A stretch of 64,000 nt of DNA, taken from Erysipelotrichaceae bacterium. GTDB lineage: Bacteria; Bacillota_I; Bacilli_A; Erysipelotrichales; Erysipelotrichaceae. The stretch covers positions 154,798 to 218,797 of the forward strand of contig JAUYTU010000010.1 of assembly GCA_030694975.1 (NCBI GenBank), given 5' to 3'. The position numbers and the translations under genes are program-made. The notes below the pieces were generated by a model. The model had not been told where the DNA came from and searched no databases. It was given only the letters and a program-made list of their open reading frames with translations. This document shows positions 42,185 through 51,896 of this stretch, in pieces; the first letter of the stretch is position 1; each line of letters starts with the position of its first letter.

Positions 42185-43396
42185 CTATTTTTTACGCATA
42201 TAGAATGGAACTACATACTTTTGAACACCGTCTTGATAACGGATGAACGGACTGCCCTCGATCAACGGACGCATATAATCAAGTGCTTCTTGTGCGACAC
42301 CGCGATAATTCGGTAACATCCACTCTGATGGGAAACTCTTGACATGATTGGCCACATTACTCGCTTTGGTTGCGAAGTACTCAACATTGTATACAGCGCC
42401 TTCAACCCGCTTTACACCGACCATCATGCCCGTAAAAGCTTTATCGGCTGAACGCATATGCGCGGATAATCCAAGTTTGAATGATTCTTCCACATCCGTC
42501 AACGACTGATCGGTCGCATGACAGCGTTGTGCTGTTGATAAATCTTGAACTTTGACCCGATTTGCTGCACCGGAATCCAAAATCAGATTCTTAACCGCAT
42601 TGCCGGCACCACCCAATACAGCATGACCAAACCCGTCATTCTTTGCCTCACCAGCCGCAAGATAGGTGCCATCCGCGTAACGGACACCCTCCGAAACGAC
42701 CACATAACATTTATTCTTCTGTGCGATGCTCTTGCGAACTTCACCTAAAAATACTTCCTTATCAAACGCTTCTTCCGGCAGAACCACCAAATCAACGATT
42801 CCGCTTAAACAAGCCGAAGCCGCTAGCCACCCGGCATCACGTCCCATGGTTTCCAAAACAAATACTTCTTCACGGGTGTATACATTAACATCCAACCAGG
42901 TTTGAAGGGCTGTATTAGCAATAAACTTCGCCGCACTGCCATATCCCGGACAGTGATCGGTCACCATCAAATCATTATCAACCGTTTTCGGACAACCCAC
43001 GAAACGATGATTCGTAATGCCCTTTGCCTCAGCATACTCACTTAATGCAGCGACCGTATCCATAGAATCATTGCCACCGATGTAAAACATGGTTTCAATG
43101 TCATACTTATCCAAAACTTCAAAAATACGCACAAAATCAGCGACATTGCTTCTTTTCAGTTTATAACGACATGAACCCAATGCACTTGCCGGTGTCTGGC
43201 GAAGTACATAATTTTCCTCTTCGCTCATATGAGTAAGATCGACTAACATTTCCTTAAGGATACCCTCTACACCATGTAAACCGCCATAAACGATATCATA
43301 CACCTGATTCAACTGATTGCCCTTGACCACACCGGCCAATGTTGCATTGATGACCGAAGTAGGACCGCCCGACTGGGCTACCAAACAATTTGCCAT
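42185..43396 (-). CDS. pfp: 6-phosphofructokinase, probably pyrophosphate-dependent
   Basis: 403 residues, longer than the about 320 of ATP-dependent PfkA. It phosphorylates fructose-6-phosphate. The nucleotide-site sequence is GGNDSMDT where PfkA has GGDGS, and the catalytic segment is CPKTVDNDL, with Lys where ATP enzymes have Gly or Thr. The Asp and Lys together point to pyrophosphate as donor. METMGRDAGWLA and VVSEGVRYADGTY are also present. The sequence resembles the TM0289-like clade. AAGGAGG precedes the ATG at 43396. It is a single gene with its own promoter and terminator. Confidence 0.88.
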   Translation of the reverse strand: MANCLVAQSGGPTSVINATLAGVVKGNQLNQVYDIVYGGLHGVEGILKEMLVDLTHMSEEENYVLRQTPASALGSCRYKLKRSNVADFVRIFEVLDKYDIETMFYIGGNDSMDTVAALSEYAEAKGITNHRFVGCPKTVDNDLMVTDHCPGYGSAAKFIANTALQTWLDVNVYTREEVFVLETMGRDAGWLAASACLSGIVDLVVLPEEAFDKEVFLGEVRKSIAQKNKCYVVVSEGVRYADGTYLAAGEAKNDGFGHAVLGGAGNAVKNLILDSGAANRVKVQDLSTAQRCHATDQSLTDVEESFKLGLSAHMRSADKAFTGMMVGVKRVEGAVYNVEYFATKASNVANHVKSFPSEWMLPNYRGVAQEALDYMRPLIEGSPFIRYQDGVQKYVVPFYMRKK

Positions 43397-43413
43397 AACT
43401 TCCTCCTTAATTT

Positions 43414-43430
43414 ATTACGTCGTAATTATA
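43414..43430 (-). promoter_or_regulatory. -10 element and palindrome upstream of the phosphofructokinase gene
   Basis: TATAAT (43430-43425) runs directly into the palindrome ATTACGTCGTAAT (43414-43426), which overlaps the expected start point and could be an operator. The -35 region falls in the neighbouring terminator's T run and is weak. Confidence 0.4.
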
Positions 43431-43445
43431 CAATAAAAAAGTTCT

Positions 43446-43470
43446 AAAAAAAAGGGGACGTTGTCCCCTA
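43446..43470 (-). terminator. Terminator of the oxidoreductase operon
   Basis: GGGGAC-AAC-GTCCCC followed by eight T residues on the minus strand. It overlaps the stop codon of the oxidoreductase gene. Confidence 0.88.
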
Positions 43471-44478
43471 CTTCATCGCACTTAACGAACGATACAGATA
43501 ATTTGGCGTGTTTTCCTTGGTGATTAACCCCAAGTCATACATCCATTTCATTAAAAAGAATGGGTCACGCGTCATCAATCGACCCAACAATACAACATCT
43601 GCTTTCTCATTGTCGATGATATCCGCGATTTGCTCACGCTCAGTTATCAAACCGGCCGTTGCCAATGGTAATCCTGTAACGGTTTTTGCCTGCGTAGCCA
43701 AATTGACCTGATACATCGGAAATAAGTTCATAGGAACAGATGCAACCCCGCCACTGGACATATTGATCAACGAAACACCCAAACGATCCAACCGCTTTAC
43801 TGTTTCCTTGGTATCCTCAATATGACGTCCGCCATCCGCATATTCATCGCCGCTCAAACGCACAAAGACCGGACCGTCAAATTCTTTCAAAACAGCTTCA
43901 ACAACCTGTTGTAATAAAAGTCCTTTGTCCTGGCCATAAGCATCCGTTCGCTTGTTGGTCAATGGCGATAAAAACTGATTGATTAAATAACCGTGGGCAC
44001 TGTGAACTTCCACAAAGTCATATCCTAACTGCCGAGCCCATTTAGCCGCACTTTCAAAATCCGAAATAACCTTATTGATATCAGCCAATGTCGCTTCTTC
44101 AACACCCTCAACCAATGCACTGGCACTGATCTTGCGACAACCGGCTTTCATCGATTTCGCCCCGGCATGATTGAGCTGAATTCCAAATTTCACCGGATAC
44201 ACGTGCACACTATCAATAACCCGCTTTAGCGCTTCTCTTTGACGTGGCTGATGAATACCTAAACAATAGTCCGAAATATATCCGCTCTCATTAACTGAAG
44301 TAGCTTCCTGGATAATAAAACCCGGCTGTCCCATCGCAAAAGTCGTGTAGTGAGTCAGATGAAAATCTTCAGCGGTCCCATCTTTTCTCGAACACATATA
44401 CGTACACATCGGTGCCACTCCGACCCGATTGGCAATCTTCATCTTCTTAAACATCATTGGTTCAAATACTTTCATCAT
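43468..44478 (-). CDS. Old-Yellow-Enzyme family NADH:flavin oxidoreductase
   Basis: 336-residue TIM barrel binding FMN. Visible are FEPMMFKKMKIANRVGVAPMCTY, the catalytic-type HLTHYTTFAMGQPGFIIQEATSV, FGIQLNHAGAKS, FVEVHSAHGYLINQFLSPLTNKRTDAYG and the FMN-phosphate loop VVLLGRLMTRDPFF. This is the YqjM/NamA-like group, which reduces activated C=C bonds of enones using NAD(P)H; the physiological substrate is unknown. The first ATG overlaps the ABC-F stop (ATGA); a second ATG directly after it has a better distance to GAGGA. It is co-transcribed with the ABC-F gene. Confidence 0.92.
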   Translation of the reverse strand: MMKVFEPMMFKKMKIANRVGVAPMCTYMCSRKDGTAEDFHLTHYTTFAMGQPGFIIQEATSVNESGYISDYCLGIHQPRQREALKRVIDSVHVYPVKFGIQLNHAGAKSMKAGCRKISASALVEGVEEATLADINKVISDFESAAKWARQLGYDFVEVHSAHGYLINQFLSPLTNKRTDAYGQDKGLLLQQVVEAVLKEFDGPVFVRLSGDEYADGGRHIEDTKETVKRLDRLGVSLINMSSGGVASVPMNLFPMYQVNLATQAKTVTGLPLATAGLITEREQIADIIDNEKADVVLLGRLMTRDPFFLMKWMYDLGLITKENTPNYLYRSLSAMK

Positions 44479-46325
44479 TTTTCCTCAACACTTTCCTGCA
44501 GTTCTTCCCATCGCGCAATCAACCGCGCAATAGCATTATGCACATCATCGATCTGATCATCCAAATCTTTCATTTTCTGATAATCATGGTAATACTCTGG
44601 CTCGAACCGTTTCTCACGCAAACCCTCAAGTTCTATCTCCGATTCAGTAATCTGTTTTTCAATTCTAGCCAATTCTTTGGTCAGTTCCTTCTTCTGCTTA
44701 ACCTGCGCTAAACGCTCAACCTTCTGCTCTTCTTTTACAGAAACCGCTGGTTCAGCTTTCTTCTGTTCAATGTTAAGCGGATAATACGTTGCCTTACCTT
44801 GCTCAAATACAAGACGTGAGGTCGCGATTTTCTCAATGAAATAGCGATCATGGGAAACAAAGAGAATCGTTCCCTCATAGCCACTCAACGCGTCCTCCAA
44901 CGCTTCTTTTCCCGGGATGTCCAAGTGATTGGTCGGTTCATCAAGGATGAGCAGATTTGCCTGCTTTAGCATGAGCTTCGCAAGCAGAAGACGCACCCTC
45001 TCACCTCCCGAACAAACCGAAACCGACTTAAATACGTCGTCCCCTGAGAATAAGAAACGCCCCAGTACCGTTCGAACTTGCGTTTTATCTAAGTCAGGAA
45101 AATCATCCCAGATTTCTTCAAGCACGGTCTTCTGTGATGAAAACTGCGCATGATCCTGATCGAAGTAACCGACTTCGATTTGATGACCAAGCATCAGTTC
45201 GCCTGCCAGTAACGGAATTTGCCCGACAATGGTTTTCAAAAGTGTTGACTTCCCGGTTCCGTTATCACCCATGATCGCCACTTTATCTCCTCGCAAAATC
45301 TGCATTGAGATATTGGCCAACACCTGATCATAACCGATGACACACTGATCCAAAACCAATACATCCTTAGCCCCGCGAATCTTTGAGACAAAGTTTGCCG
45401 CAAAACTGCGTCCTTCACCTTTGGGCTTCTCTATTTTATCCATGCGCTGTAAATACTTTATTTTTGATTGAGCAAACGCGGCTTTCGATCGCTTATATCG
45501 AAACTTCTCAATCAGCGCTTCCAATCGTTCGATATCCTTCTGCTGACGGTTGTAAGCCGACAACTGCTTTTCTAAATTGGTCGTCTTCTGATGAAGATAA
45601 CTGCTATAGTTACCGGAATAACGCGTGGTTTTGTGTCCATCGATATCCACCACCGTATTGGCTACTTTATCTAAAAAGTAGCGGTCATGCGACACAAAGA
45701 CAATCGCCTTGGGATAATATATCAGATAACCCTCCAACCATTCGATCGTTGATATATCCAAGTGATTGGTCGGTTCATCCAAAAGCAATATATCCGGTTT
45801 GCTGAGCAAGAGTTTGGCAAAGGCAAGACGGGTTTTCTGCCCTCCGGAAAACGTTTTGATCGGACGCAGAAGATCAGCTTCCACAAATCCCATTTTTGTC
45901 AAAACGGTTTTCATTTCAGAATCAAACGTATACCCACCGGCCATCTCAAACGCATGCAACAATGCATCATATTGAAACAAGAGCTTTTCGTCATGGTCAC
46001 TTTGCAAAGCAACGTGCATAACCTCCAATTGCTCTTGCATTTTGTGAATAAAGGCAAATTCTTCACTGAACGCCGATTCAACACTGATTTCCTCATCGGT
46101 AAACGACGTCTGACTGAGCACGCCCAAGCGCACTTGATTGCTTTTGTGAATGACGCCATCGTCCAAATCAATTTCACCGGAAATGATTTTTAACAGGGTT
46201 GTCTTCCCGCTGCCATTGGGACCGACGACAGCAATCTTCTCATTCCCTTTAATTTCAAACTGTAACTGCTTAAAAATCAGTTGGCTGCCAAAAGACTTGG
46301 TACCCTGACTAATCTGATATAACAT
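44475..46325 (-). CDS. ABC-F family ATPase
   Basis: 616 residues with two ABC domains and no membrane part. Walker A motifs are GPNGSGKTT (about 36) and GDNGTGKST, with signatures FSGGQKTRLAFAKL and CSGGERVRLLLAKL and Walker B LLLDEPTNHLD and LILDEPTNHLD. A charged inter-domain linker (about 235-300, the P-site tRNA interaction motif) and a coiled-coil C-terminal tail (about 540-616) follow the YdiF/Uup plan. ABC-F proteins act on ribosomes in translation or antibiotic protection; which one is not clear. AGTAGG lies before the ATG at 46325. Confidence 0.93.
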   Translation of the reverse strand: MLYQISQGTKSFGSQLIFKQLQFEIKGNEKIAVVGPNGSGKTTLLKIISGEIDLDDGVIHKSNQVRLGVLSQTSFTDEEISVESAFSEEFAFIHKMQEQLEVMHVALQSDHDEKLLFQYDALLHAFEMAGGYTFDSEMKTVLTKMGFVEADLLRPIKTFSGGQKTRLAFAKLLLSKPDILLLDEPTNHLDISTIEWLEGYLIYYPKAIVFVSHDRYFLDKVANTVVDIDGHKTTRYSGNYSSYLHQKTTNLEKQLSAYNRQQKDIERLEALIEKFRYKRSKAAFAQSKIKYLQRMDKIEKPKGEGRSFAANFVSKIRGAKDVLVLDQCVIGYDQVLANISMQILRGDKVAIMGDNGTGKSTLLKTIVGQIPLLAGELMLGHQIEVGYFDQDHAQFSSQKTVLEEIWDDFPDLDKTQVRTVLGRFLFSGDDVFKSVSVCSGGERVRLLLAKLMLKQANLLILDEPTNHLDIPGKEALEDALSGYEGTILFVSHDRYFIEKIATSRLVFEQGKATYYPLNIEQKKAEPAVSVKEEQKVERLAQVKQKKELTKELARIEKQITESEIELEGLREKRFEPEYYHDYQKMKDLDDQIDDVHNAIARLIARWEELQESVEEK

Positions 46326-46340
46326 AAAGACCTACTTTCC

Positions 46341-47651
46341 TTAAGGCAATCGCTGAAGGTTCAAATAATTAGCATAACCTTCGGCGGTGACCCGGGCATA
46401 ATTTTCAATTTGACTGTTCCACTGCACGACCGATGGTGCATGGGTGATGTACATATACTCAATCGTGATCGTATGCATCCCTAATCGGCTTTCCCCGGCA
46501 AACGAATAGTTTTCATCTCTTGCTTTCTGCGAGTAATTGCCGGCCGATAATGCGATCCCACCGGATTCACGAATAACCATCCGACCATCAAAACCTTCCG
46601 ATCGTCCGCTTGGCACAACCCCGGGTATAGAACCGGTTCCGCGTATTCCGGTAGAAGTTAATTCTGTGTTTTCGATTAAATAGCGAAATACGGCCGATGG
46701 AAGTCTTGGAGATGCAAATGAAGAATAAACCACTTGCATGCCCGTCACATTGCTGTTACCTGCGCCAACCGCTTGCAATTCGATGTAATATTTAGCATTA
46801 CTTAAATAAGCGCGATGCAAACGACCTTCAAGGTTGTAGGTGTTGACAATCTCATCACCCTCACGTGTCAGACGAACTTTTAAACCATATTCTTCAAACT
46901 CCGCTTTAAGCAACAAAGCCATCCGTAACAGTTCATCCGCTTCAACGACATTGTTGACCCGATAGCCAAAGTCTGTGTATCCCAAATCGCGATGAAGGTG
47001 TCCTGGATCGATGATAATGTCATAATTTTCTTCATCCGTTTCTACTGCCTTATGAACGTGAAAAAACAGATAATTCTTATCCATCGTCGGATCACCGTCA
47101 GAATTATTCTCCAACAGATAGCGATCCGCAATAAGATCAATATAATTAAACTCTCCGTTACGACGGATCGTTGTAAAACTATCCTTAAAAATCTCTTCAC
47201 TTACCACACGATGGCGTTGTAAGTTAATCATGACATAAACTTCGTAAAACCCTTCCTCAAGATCTTCAATGGGAATCTGCCCGTCAACGGTTGATTCAAG
47301 CATGTATACACGTTCCAAACCATCACATACATTGATCAGAATAACGGTTTTGCCAATAAACAAATCCTTTTTACCCAAAGCATAATCGGCATTGAATATA
47401 TTCAGTGTTTCACCATAAACGAAATAATCGTTGATCTGAGTAATTGGACTATGTACAACTGAGACCTTTTCTCGTGATTGTTGGGCATTGAACTCACATA
47501 CTGTTTTCACCACAGGTTTTACTGTATCCTTTGGCCACAACAAAGAACCCACCATATAGACCAGCAACAAGGCCAGTATAATTACAGGTATGATATACTT
47601 CCACTTTATTTTCCGTCGTCTGCGATATACCGCTCTTGGTTGTAATAGCAT
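46341..47651 (-). CDS. N-acetylmuramoyl-L-alanine amidase-like protein, likely altered active site
   Basis: 436 residues. A basic N-terminal segment and a single membrane anchor (about 15-38) are followed by a beta-rich region (about 55-190) and an Amidase_3 domain (about 200-436). The first zinc ligand is present in IIIDPGHLHRDLG, and Glu of VNNVVEADELLRMA fits the second. In the third position the usual SxHAN motif reads IELQAVGAGNSN, so the His is replaced by Gln. Glu in ITIEYMYITH fits the catalytic Glu. ATG at 47651 follows GAAGGA; the frame starts 15 bases earlier at GTG. It lies 15 bases upstream of the ABC-F gene. Confidence 0.82.
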   Translation of the reverse strand: MLLQPRAVYRRRRKIKWKYIIPVIILALLLVYMVGSLLWPKDTVKPVVKTVCEFNAQQSREKVSVVHSPITQINDYFVYGETLNIFNADYALGKKDLFIGKTVILINVCDGLERVYMLESTVDGQIPIEDLEEGFYEVYVMINLQRHRVVSEEIFKDSFTTIRRNGEFNYIDLIADRYLLENNSDGDPTMDKNYLFFHVHKAVETDEENYDIIIDPGHLHRDLGYTDFGYRVNNVVEADELLRMALLLKAEFEEYGLKVRLTREGDEIVNTYNLEGRLHRAYLSNAKYYIELQAVGAGNSNVTGMQVVYSSFASPRLPSAVFRYLIENTELTSTGIRGTGSIPGVVPSGRSEGFDGRMVIRESGGIALSAGNYSQKARDENYSFAGESRLGMHTITIEYMYITHAPSVVQWNSQIENYARVTAEGYANYLNLQRLP

Positions 47652-47740
47652 CCAATCATCCTTCACTTTGTCAAAAAAGAAATCATCTTTGATTGACCTA
47701 CTTTATTATAAAAGAATTCACACGGCACTACAACCCAATT

Positions 47741-47763
47741 AAAAATCTCCGCAAGGGAGATTA
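47741..47763 (-). terminator. Terminator of the asnS transcript
   Basis: AATCTCC and GGAGATT pair around a 5-base loop and are followed by TTTTTAATT on the minus strand, starting in the last codon of asnS. Confidence 0.75.
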
Positions 47764-49143
47764 GTATTCGAGATTACGCGGTGTTCGTGCAAAGGGCACA
47801 ACATCACGAATATTATTGATTCCGGTAATATACATTAAAAACCGCTCAAATCCAAGTCCGAATCCGGCATGTTTGACTCCGCCGTAACGACGCAAGTCCA
47901 AATACCATTGCATGCTTTCTTCTTCAACATGAAACTCAGCCATTCGGCTTCTCAATACTTCCAAACGTTCTTCACGTTGAGAACCGCCAATTAACTCACC
48001 GACACCCGGTACTAACAAGTCACAAGCCGCAACGGTTTGATTGTCATCGTTCAAGCGCATATAGAAAGCTTTGATATCTTTGGGATAATCCGTTAAGAAG
48101 ACCGGACCTTCCACAACTTTTTCACAGATATAGCGTTCATGTTCCGATTGAAGATCCATACCCCATTTGACAGGATACTCGAATGCAACATCCGCCTTAA
48201 GCAAGTGCTCAATGGCCAATGTGTAAGGCATCCGCACAAAGCGGGAGTTTAAAACTCGCTTTAAACGTTCAAGTAAGGTCGTATCAATCATCTCATTGAA
48301 GAACTTCATCTCTTCTTGACAGTTTTCCAAGACATAACTGATACAGGAAACAACCATATCTTCCATTAAATCCATATCATCCGCCAAATCCGCAAAAGCG
48401 ATTTCCGGTTCAATCATCCAGAATTCACTCGCATGACGCGCAGTATTGGAGTTTTCAGCTCTGAACGTCGGACCAAAGGTATAGACATCTCTAAATGCCA
48501 ACGCAAATGCTTCCGCCTGTAATTGTCCTGAAACAGTCAGACTGGCTTTTTTACCGAAGAAATCCTCACTGTATTTGTCATCTTTACGCGTGGTGACCGT
48601 AAATACTTCCCCAGCACCCTCCGCATCGTTTCCGGTGATGATCGGCGCATGAACATAGATGAATCCCTGATTTTGGAAAAACTCATGGATTGCCATCGAC
48701 AAGACCGAGCGCACACGGAAAACCGCACTGAAAGTATTCGTACGTGGACGCAGATGGGCGATTTCACGTAAATATTCAAAAGAATGACGCTTCTTTTGTA
48801 AAGGATAACTTGGGTCGCAAGCACCCTCCAAAATTACTTCCTTGACTTCGATTTCATAGGGTTGTTTGTTTTGCGGTGTTAACACAAATTTACCGGTAAT
48901 CGTTAGAGCCGTTCCGGTCAAATATTTGGTTGTATCCGCATAATTGACTAAGGTGTTGGGATAAACGCATTGGCAATTGCGGAAGTAGGTACCGTCATTG
49001 AGTTCAATAAAGCCGATGTTATTGTTAGAGCGATTGGTTCGCACCCATCCTTGGATCTGAACATAGTCCAAGCCATCGACTTCGATCGGATTTCCATCTT
49101 GCACGATTTCATACAGTTCGCGCACTGTCATATAAACAGCCAT
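47761..49143 (-). CDS. asnS: Asparaginyl-tRNA synthetase
   Basis: 460 residues, a class II synthetase. An N-terminal OB fold (about 10-110, [24 protein letters not shown]) reads the anticodon. The catalytic core has motif 2 [28 protein letters not shown] and motif 3 [41 protein letters not shown] favours the Asn enzyme over the Asp one. The start is one of two adjacent ATGs; the second (49143) is 7 bases from AAGGAG. The window also carries asnB, so asparagine is both made and charged directly. It follows rex by 22 bases. Confidence 0.95.
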   Translation of the reverse strand: MAVYMTVRELYEIVQDGNPIEVDGLDYVQIQGWVRTNRSNNNIGFIELNDGTYFRNCQCVYPNTLVNYADTTKYLTGTALTITGKFVLTPQNKQPYEIEVKEVILEGACDPSYPLQKKRHSFEYLREIAHLRPRTNTFSAVFRVRSVLSMAIHEFFQNQGFIYVHAPIITGNDAEGAGEVFTVTTRKDDKYSEDFFGKKASLTVSGQLQAEAFALAFRDVYTFGPTFRAENSNTARHASEFWMIEPEIAFADLADDMDLMEDMVVSCISYVLENCQEEMKFFNEMIDTTLLERLKRVLNSRFVRMPYTLAIEHLLKADVAFEYPVKWGMDLQSEHERYICEKVVEGPVFLTDYPKDIKAFYMRLNDDNQTVAACDLLVPGVGELIGGSQREERLEVLRSRMAEFHVEEESMQWYLDLRRYGGVKHAGFGLGFERFLMYITGINNIRDVVPFARTPRNLEY

Positions 49144-49165
49144 CATCTTACTCCTTGCTTCTATG

Positions 49166-49783
49166 TTAGAAATTATTTACTTGAAAAATCAATTCCTGTA
49201 TTGTCGAAACGACATCGACAGTACGGACGATTACACCTTTCGGTGCCTGGATATGCTCATGGGTAAAATTGACTATTCCGACGATGCCGGATTCAATCAG
49301 TAAATCCACCGTTTCCTGAGCATTGCCGGATACTGTCAAGATAGCAATACGACAGCCTTCAGGCAGATATTGTTTTAAATCACGCAAATGATATACCGGA
49401 ACTTCGGATAATGAACCGATTTTATCATTGTCGGTATCAAATGCACAGACGATTTCACCGACGACATGGTTCCAGCGATTGTAATTCATCAATGCCCGGC
49501 CTAAATTACCGGCACCGACCAAAATGAGTTTCTCATCGAAATTAACACCTAACTGACCGTTAAATACGTCAATCAGACTGGCCACGTCATAGCCATAGCC
49601 TTGTTTTCCTAAAGAGCCGATAAAAGAGAAGTCACGGCGAATCGTTGTTGATTCAATATCTACGAAATTTCCCAGTTCACGGGACATGATGCGCTCGACG
49701 CCCATATGATGCAGTTTGCGAAGAGCTTTTAAATAGATTGGATAGCGTTGCAGTGTAGCCTTTGGTACTTTGTTTTGTTTCAT
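49166..49783 (-). CDS. rex: Redox-sensing transcriptional repressor Rex
   Basis: 205 residues. An N-terminal winged helix (about 1-75: [47 protein letters not shown]) binds DNA, and a Rossmann domain with [13 protein letters not shown] senses NADH/NAD+. KQGYGYDV is the conserved link. Rex represses fermentation and respiration genes when NADH is low. ATG at 49783 is 8 bases after AAGGG; a GTG 9 bases earlier is less likely. An inverted repeat lies just upstream. Same strand as the tsa cluster, after it by about 58 bases. Confidence 0.95.
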   Translation of the reverse strand: MKQNKVPKATLQRYPIYLKALRKLHHMGVERIMSRELGNFVDIESTTIRRDFSFIGSLGKQGYGYDVASLIDVFNGQLGVNFDEKLILVGAGNLGRALMNYNRWNHVVGEIVCAFDTDNDKIGSLSEVPVYHLRDLKQYLPEGCRIAILTVSGNAQETVDLLIESGIVGIVNFTHEHIQAPKGVIVRTVDVVSTIQELIFQVNNF

Positions 49784-49806
49784 TTTATTCACCCTTGTAC
49801 ATCATA

Positions 49807-49828
49807 TCACAAATGCTTTGATTTGTGA
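49807..49828 (-). promoter_or_regulatory. Inverted repeat upstream of rex
   Basis: TCACAAA-N8-TTTGTGA. The TTGTGA half-sites match Rex but are arranged in the outward order compared with the usual TTGTGAA-N6-TTCACAA operator. Autoregulation is possible but not proven. Confidence 0.4.
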
Positions 49829-49841
49829 ATAATCTGTCGAA

Positions 49842-50855
49842 TTAAACTTCTAAATCATATCCTGCTTTGGCAGATGTTGAAAAGTCGGCTCGAATCCCCT
49901 TTTTAAATGCAACGGTTCCGGCCGCCCCGATCATCGCTGCGTTGTCCGTGGTGCACCATAAGGGTGGGATTGATAATGCGATATCCGGATAACTGTTCAT
50001 CATTCTTGTCAGCCGATCGCGCAGACGAGAGTTTGCGGAAACACCGCCAGCCAGAACGACTTGGCGTACTTCGACTGTTTCAAGTGCTTTCTTGGTTTTA
50101 AACAACACTTCATCCAAGACAGCTTCTTGAAAGGCATAGGCCAGATTGGCTTTGTCCAATTCTCTTCCATGTCTCTGTTCTTTTAGGACCAATTGAAGTA
50201 CCGCTGATTTTAATCCGCTGAAAGAAAAGTCTAACGGTTTCTCGGTTTTTACCCGCGGCAGAACATACTGAGTTGTGCCTTGTTTAGCTAAGGCGTCGAT
50301 CGCCGGTCCCCCGGGATATCCCAATTCCATGACTCGCGCCACTTTATCATAAGCTTCACCAATCGCATCATCCTGCGTGGTGCCCAGTATCTCAAAATTG
50401 TAATCTTCTTTCATATAGACAAGTTCCGTATGTCCACCGGAGACAACCAGTGCTAACAACGGAAATTGAATCTCAGTGACAAAAGCATTGGCATATATAT
50501 GTCCGGCGATATGATGAACTGGAACTAACGGTTTTTGGTAGTACCAAGCCAGTGTTTTAGAGGCTAGTACACCGATGTGTAAGGATCCGATCAATCCCGG
50601 TCCTTGGGTAAAGGCGATAGCATCAACATCTTCCATAGAAACTCCGGATTTCTCAATGGCTTCTTTCAAAACAAGGGATATCTGTTCAATATGCAAACGG
50701 GATGCGACTTCCGGCATGACTCCGCCAAAGCCGCGGTGTGTATCTATTTGCGAAGAGACGACATTGGACAATACTTTATTACCATCCTCGATAAATGCAA
50801 TAGCCGTTTCATCACAACTTGTTTCAATAGCGCAAACCAGCGATTTATTTGACAA
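49842..50855 (-). CDS. tsaD: tRNA threonylcarbamoyladenosine biosynthesis protein TsaD
   Basis: 337 residues of the Kae1/TsaD family. It transfers threonylcarbamoyl to A37 of ANN-decoding tRNAs. Family motifs are ETSCDETAIAFIEDG at the start, the metal site HHIAGHIYANA, VSGGHTELVYM, GEAYDKVARVMELGYPGGP and GGVSANSRLRDRL. Start TTG at 50855 lies 7 bases after GGAGGTG and overlaps the rimI stop by 11 bases. It is the last gene of the tsaE-tsaB-rimI-tsaD unit. Confidence 0.96.
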   Translation of the reverse strand: MSNKSLVCAIETSCDETAIAFIEDGNKVLSNVVSSQIDTHRGFGGVMPEVASRLHIEQISLVLKEAIEKSGVSMEDVDAIAFTQGPGLIGSLHIGVLASKTLAWYYQKPLVPVHHIAGHIYANAFVTEIQFPLLALVVSGGHTELVYMKEDYNFEILGTTQDDAIGEAYDKVARVMELGYPGGPAIDALAKQGTTQYVLPRVKTEKPLDFSFSGLKSAVLQLVLKEQRHGRELDKANLAYAFQEAVLDEVLFKTKKALETVEVRQVVLAGGVSANSRLRDRLTRMMNSYPDIALSIPPLWCTTDNAAMIGAAGTVAFKKGIRADFSTSAKAGYDLEV

Positions 50856-51297
50856 GATATCTCACCTCCGCCATCATTTCGTAAGCATCTTCATGATTGT
50901 CCGAATAATAATTCTTTCGGACTTTGGTAACTTTATAACCGAAAGATTCATATAAAGCAATTGCGGGTACATTGGACACCCTTACTTCCAAAAATATCTG
51001 ACTGACACCCTGTTTCTTTACATGGTCATGAATCATTTTAAGCATTTTTTTGGCATAACCTTTGCGCTGATGGGCTTTATGTACACCGATGGTCGATATT
51101 TCTGCCCGTTCATAGATGATCCATGCACAGCTTGCAGATATGATCTGTTCATCAACGATACCGACTAAGCACAGTGAAAACGGATTTTCGTTGAGCTCAA
51201 AAAGAAAGTGCTCGCGATTCCATGGGGAAGAGAATAATTCTTTTTCTAGCAACAAGACCTCTTCGATGTCTTGTTCATTCATGGCTCGAATCATCAT
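50845..51297 (-). CDS. rimI: Ribosomal protein S18-alanine N-acetyltransferase RimI
   Basis: 150-residue GNAT enzyme. The start RAMNEQDIEEVLLLEKELFSSPWNREHF, the acetyl-CoA loop HKAHQRKGYAKKMLKMIHDHV and the end SNVPAIALYESFGYKVTKVRKNYY are typical of RimI. It acetylates the N-terminus of ribosomal protein S18 or similar targets. The ATG at 51297 follows GGAG and overlaps the tsaB stop by ATGA. The location between tsaB and tsaD is a common arrangement and supports the call. Confidence 0.94.
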   Translation of the reverse strand: MMIRAMNEQDIEEVLLLEKELFSSPWNREHFLFELNENPFSLCLVGIVDEQIISASCAWIIYERAEISTIGVHKAHQRKGYAKKMLKMIHDHVKKQGVSQIFLEVRVSNVPAIALYESFGYKVTKVRKNYYSDNHEDAYEMMAEVRYLVK

Positions 51298-51896
51298 AAC
51301 TGATACTCCTGATTACTTTTTAAGTAAAGCGGAATCAATGCATCGATATCATCCACAATTCGGGCATTCTTGATGCTCGTTAAAATACCATCTTCAATAT
51401 CCATCCATCGGTCAGATTCACCGATCAGATGCAAATCACCAGCAAATTGCCATTGAGGGTGAGTTTCTTTAAGTTGTTCTACTTGTTCAATCGTGTATAT
51501 CGAGGCCTCATCAACCAAACGTCCTTCATCAACCAAACCGCCGTAAACACGCGCTGAACGGGCATCAATCATTACAAATGTATTCTTATTGGACCCGGCG
51601 ATCAGCTGCAAAGACGTTGTCGTATAGATTGATATTGGTGCGACACTGGCCAATACTTTGGCAATGGTCATTGCAATACGGACACCGGTATAACTTCCCG
51701 GCCCTTCGGTCAATACGACCGATTGTAGTTGGCGGGGTTGCCACATCGCTTTTTTAAAGCACTCATCGATCGCATCCATTACTTTTTCGGACTGAGATTT
51801 AAAAGCTTCTTGATGAATCAGGGATAGTATGACCTCATTTTCAACGCAGGCAACCGTCAGATGACGATGTGCGGTATCTATAAATAATTGTTTCAT
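51294..51896 (-). CDS. tsaB: tRNA threonylcarbamoyladenosine biosynthesis protein TsaB
   Basis: 200 residues. The ASKHA-fold partner of TsaD, needed for the transfer step but itself without catalytic activity. Marks are the N-terminal LFIDTAHRHLTVACV, VVLTEGPGSYTGVRIAMTIAKVLA and the later MIDARSARVYGGLVD. It is a little short, with a reduced C-terminal domain, as often in Gram-positive TsaB. The ATG overlaps the tsaE stop by ATGA, with GAGGG upstream. Confidence 0.93.
   Translation of the reverse strand: MKQLFIDTAHRHLTVACVENEVILSLIHQEAFKSQSEKVMDAIDECFKKAMWQPRQLQSVVLTEGPGSYTGVRIAMTIAKVLASVAPISIYTTTSLQLIAGSNKNTFVMIDARSARVYGGLVDEGRLVDEASIYTIEQVEQLKETHPQWQFAGDLHLIGESDRWMDIEDGILTSIKNARIVDDIDALIPLYLKSNQEYQL

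Noticed and set aside
42185..43396. GGNDS in the phosphofructokinase as a broken active site
   Set aside because: From memory this variant is found in a known clade of pyrophosphate-type enzymes, so it is probably normal.
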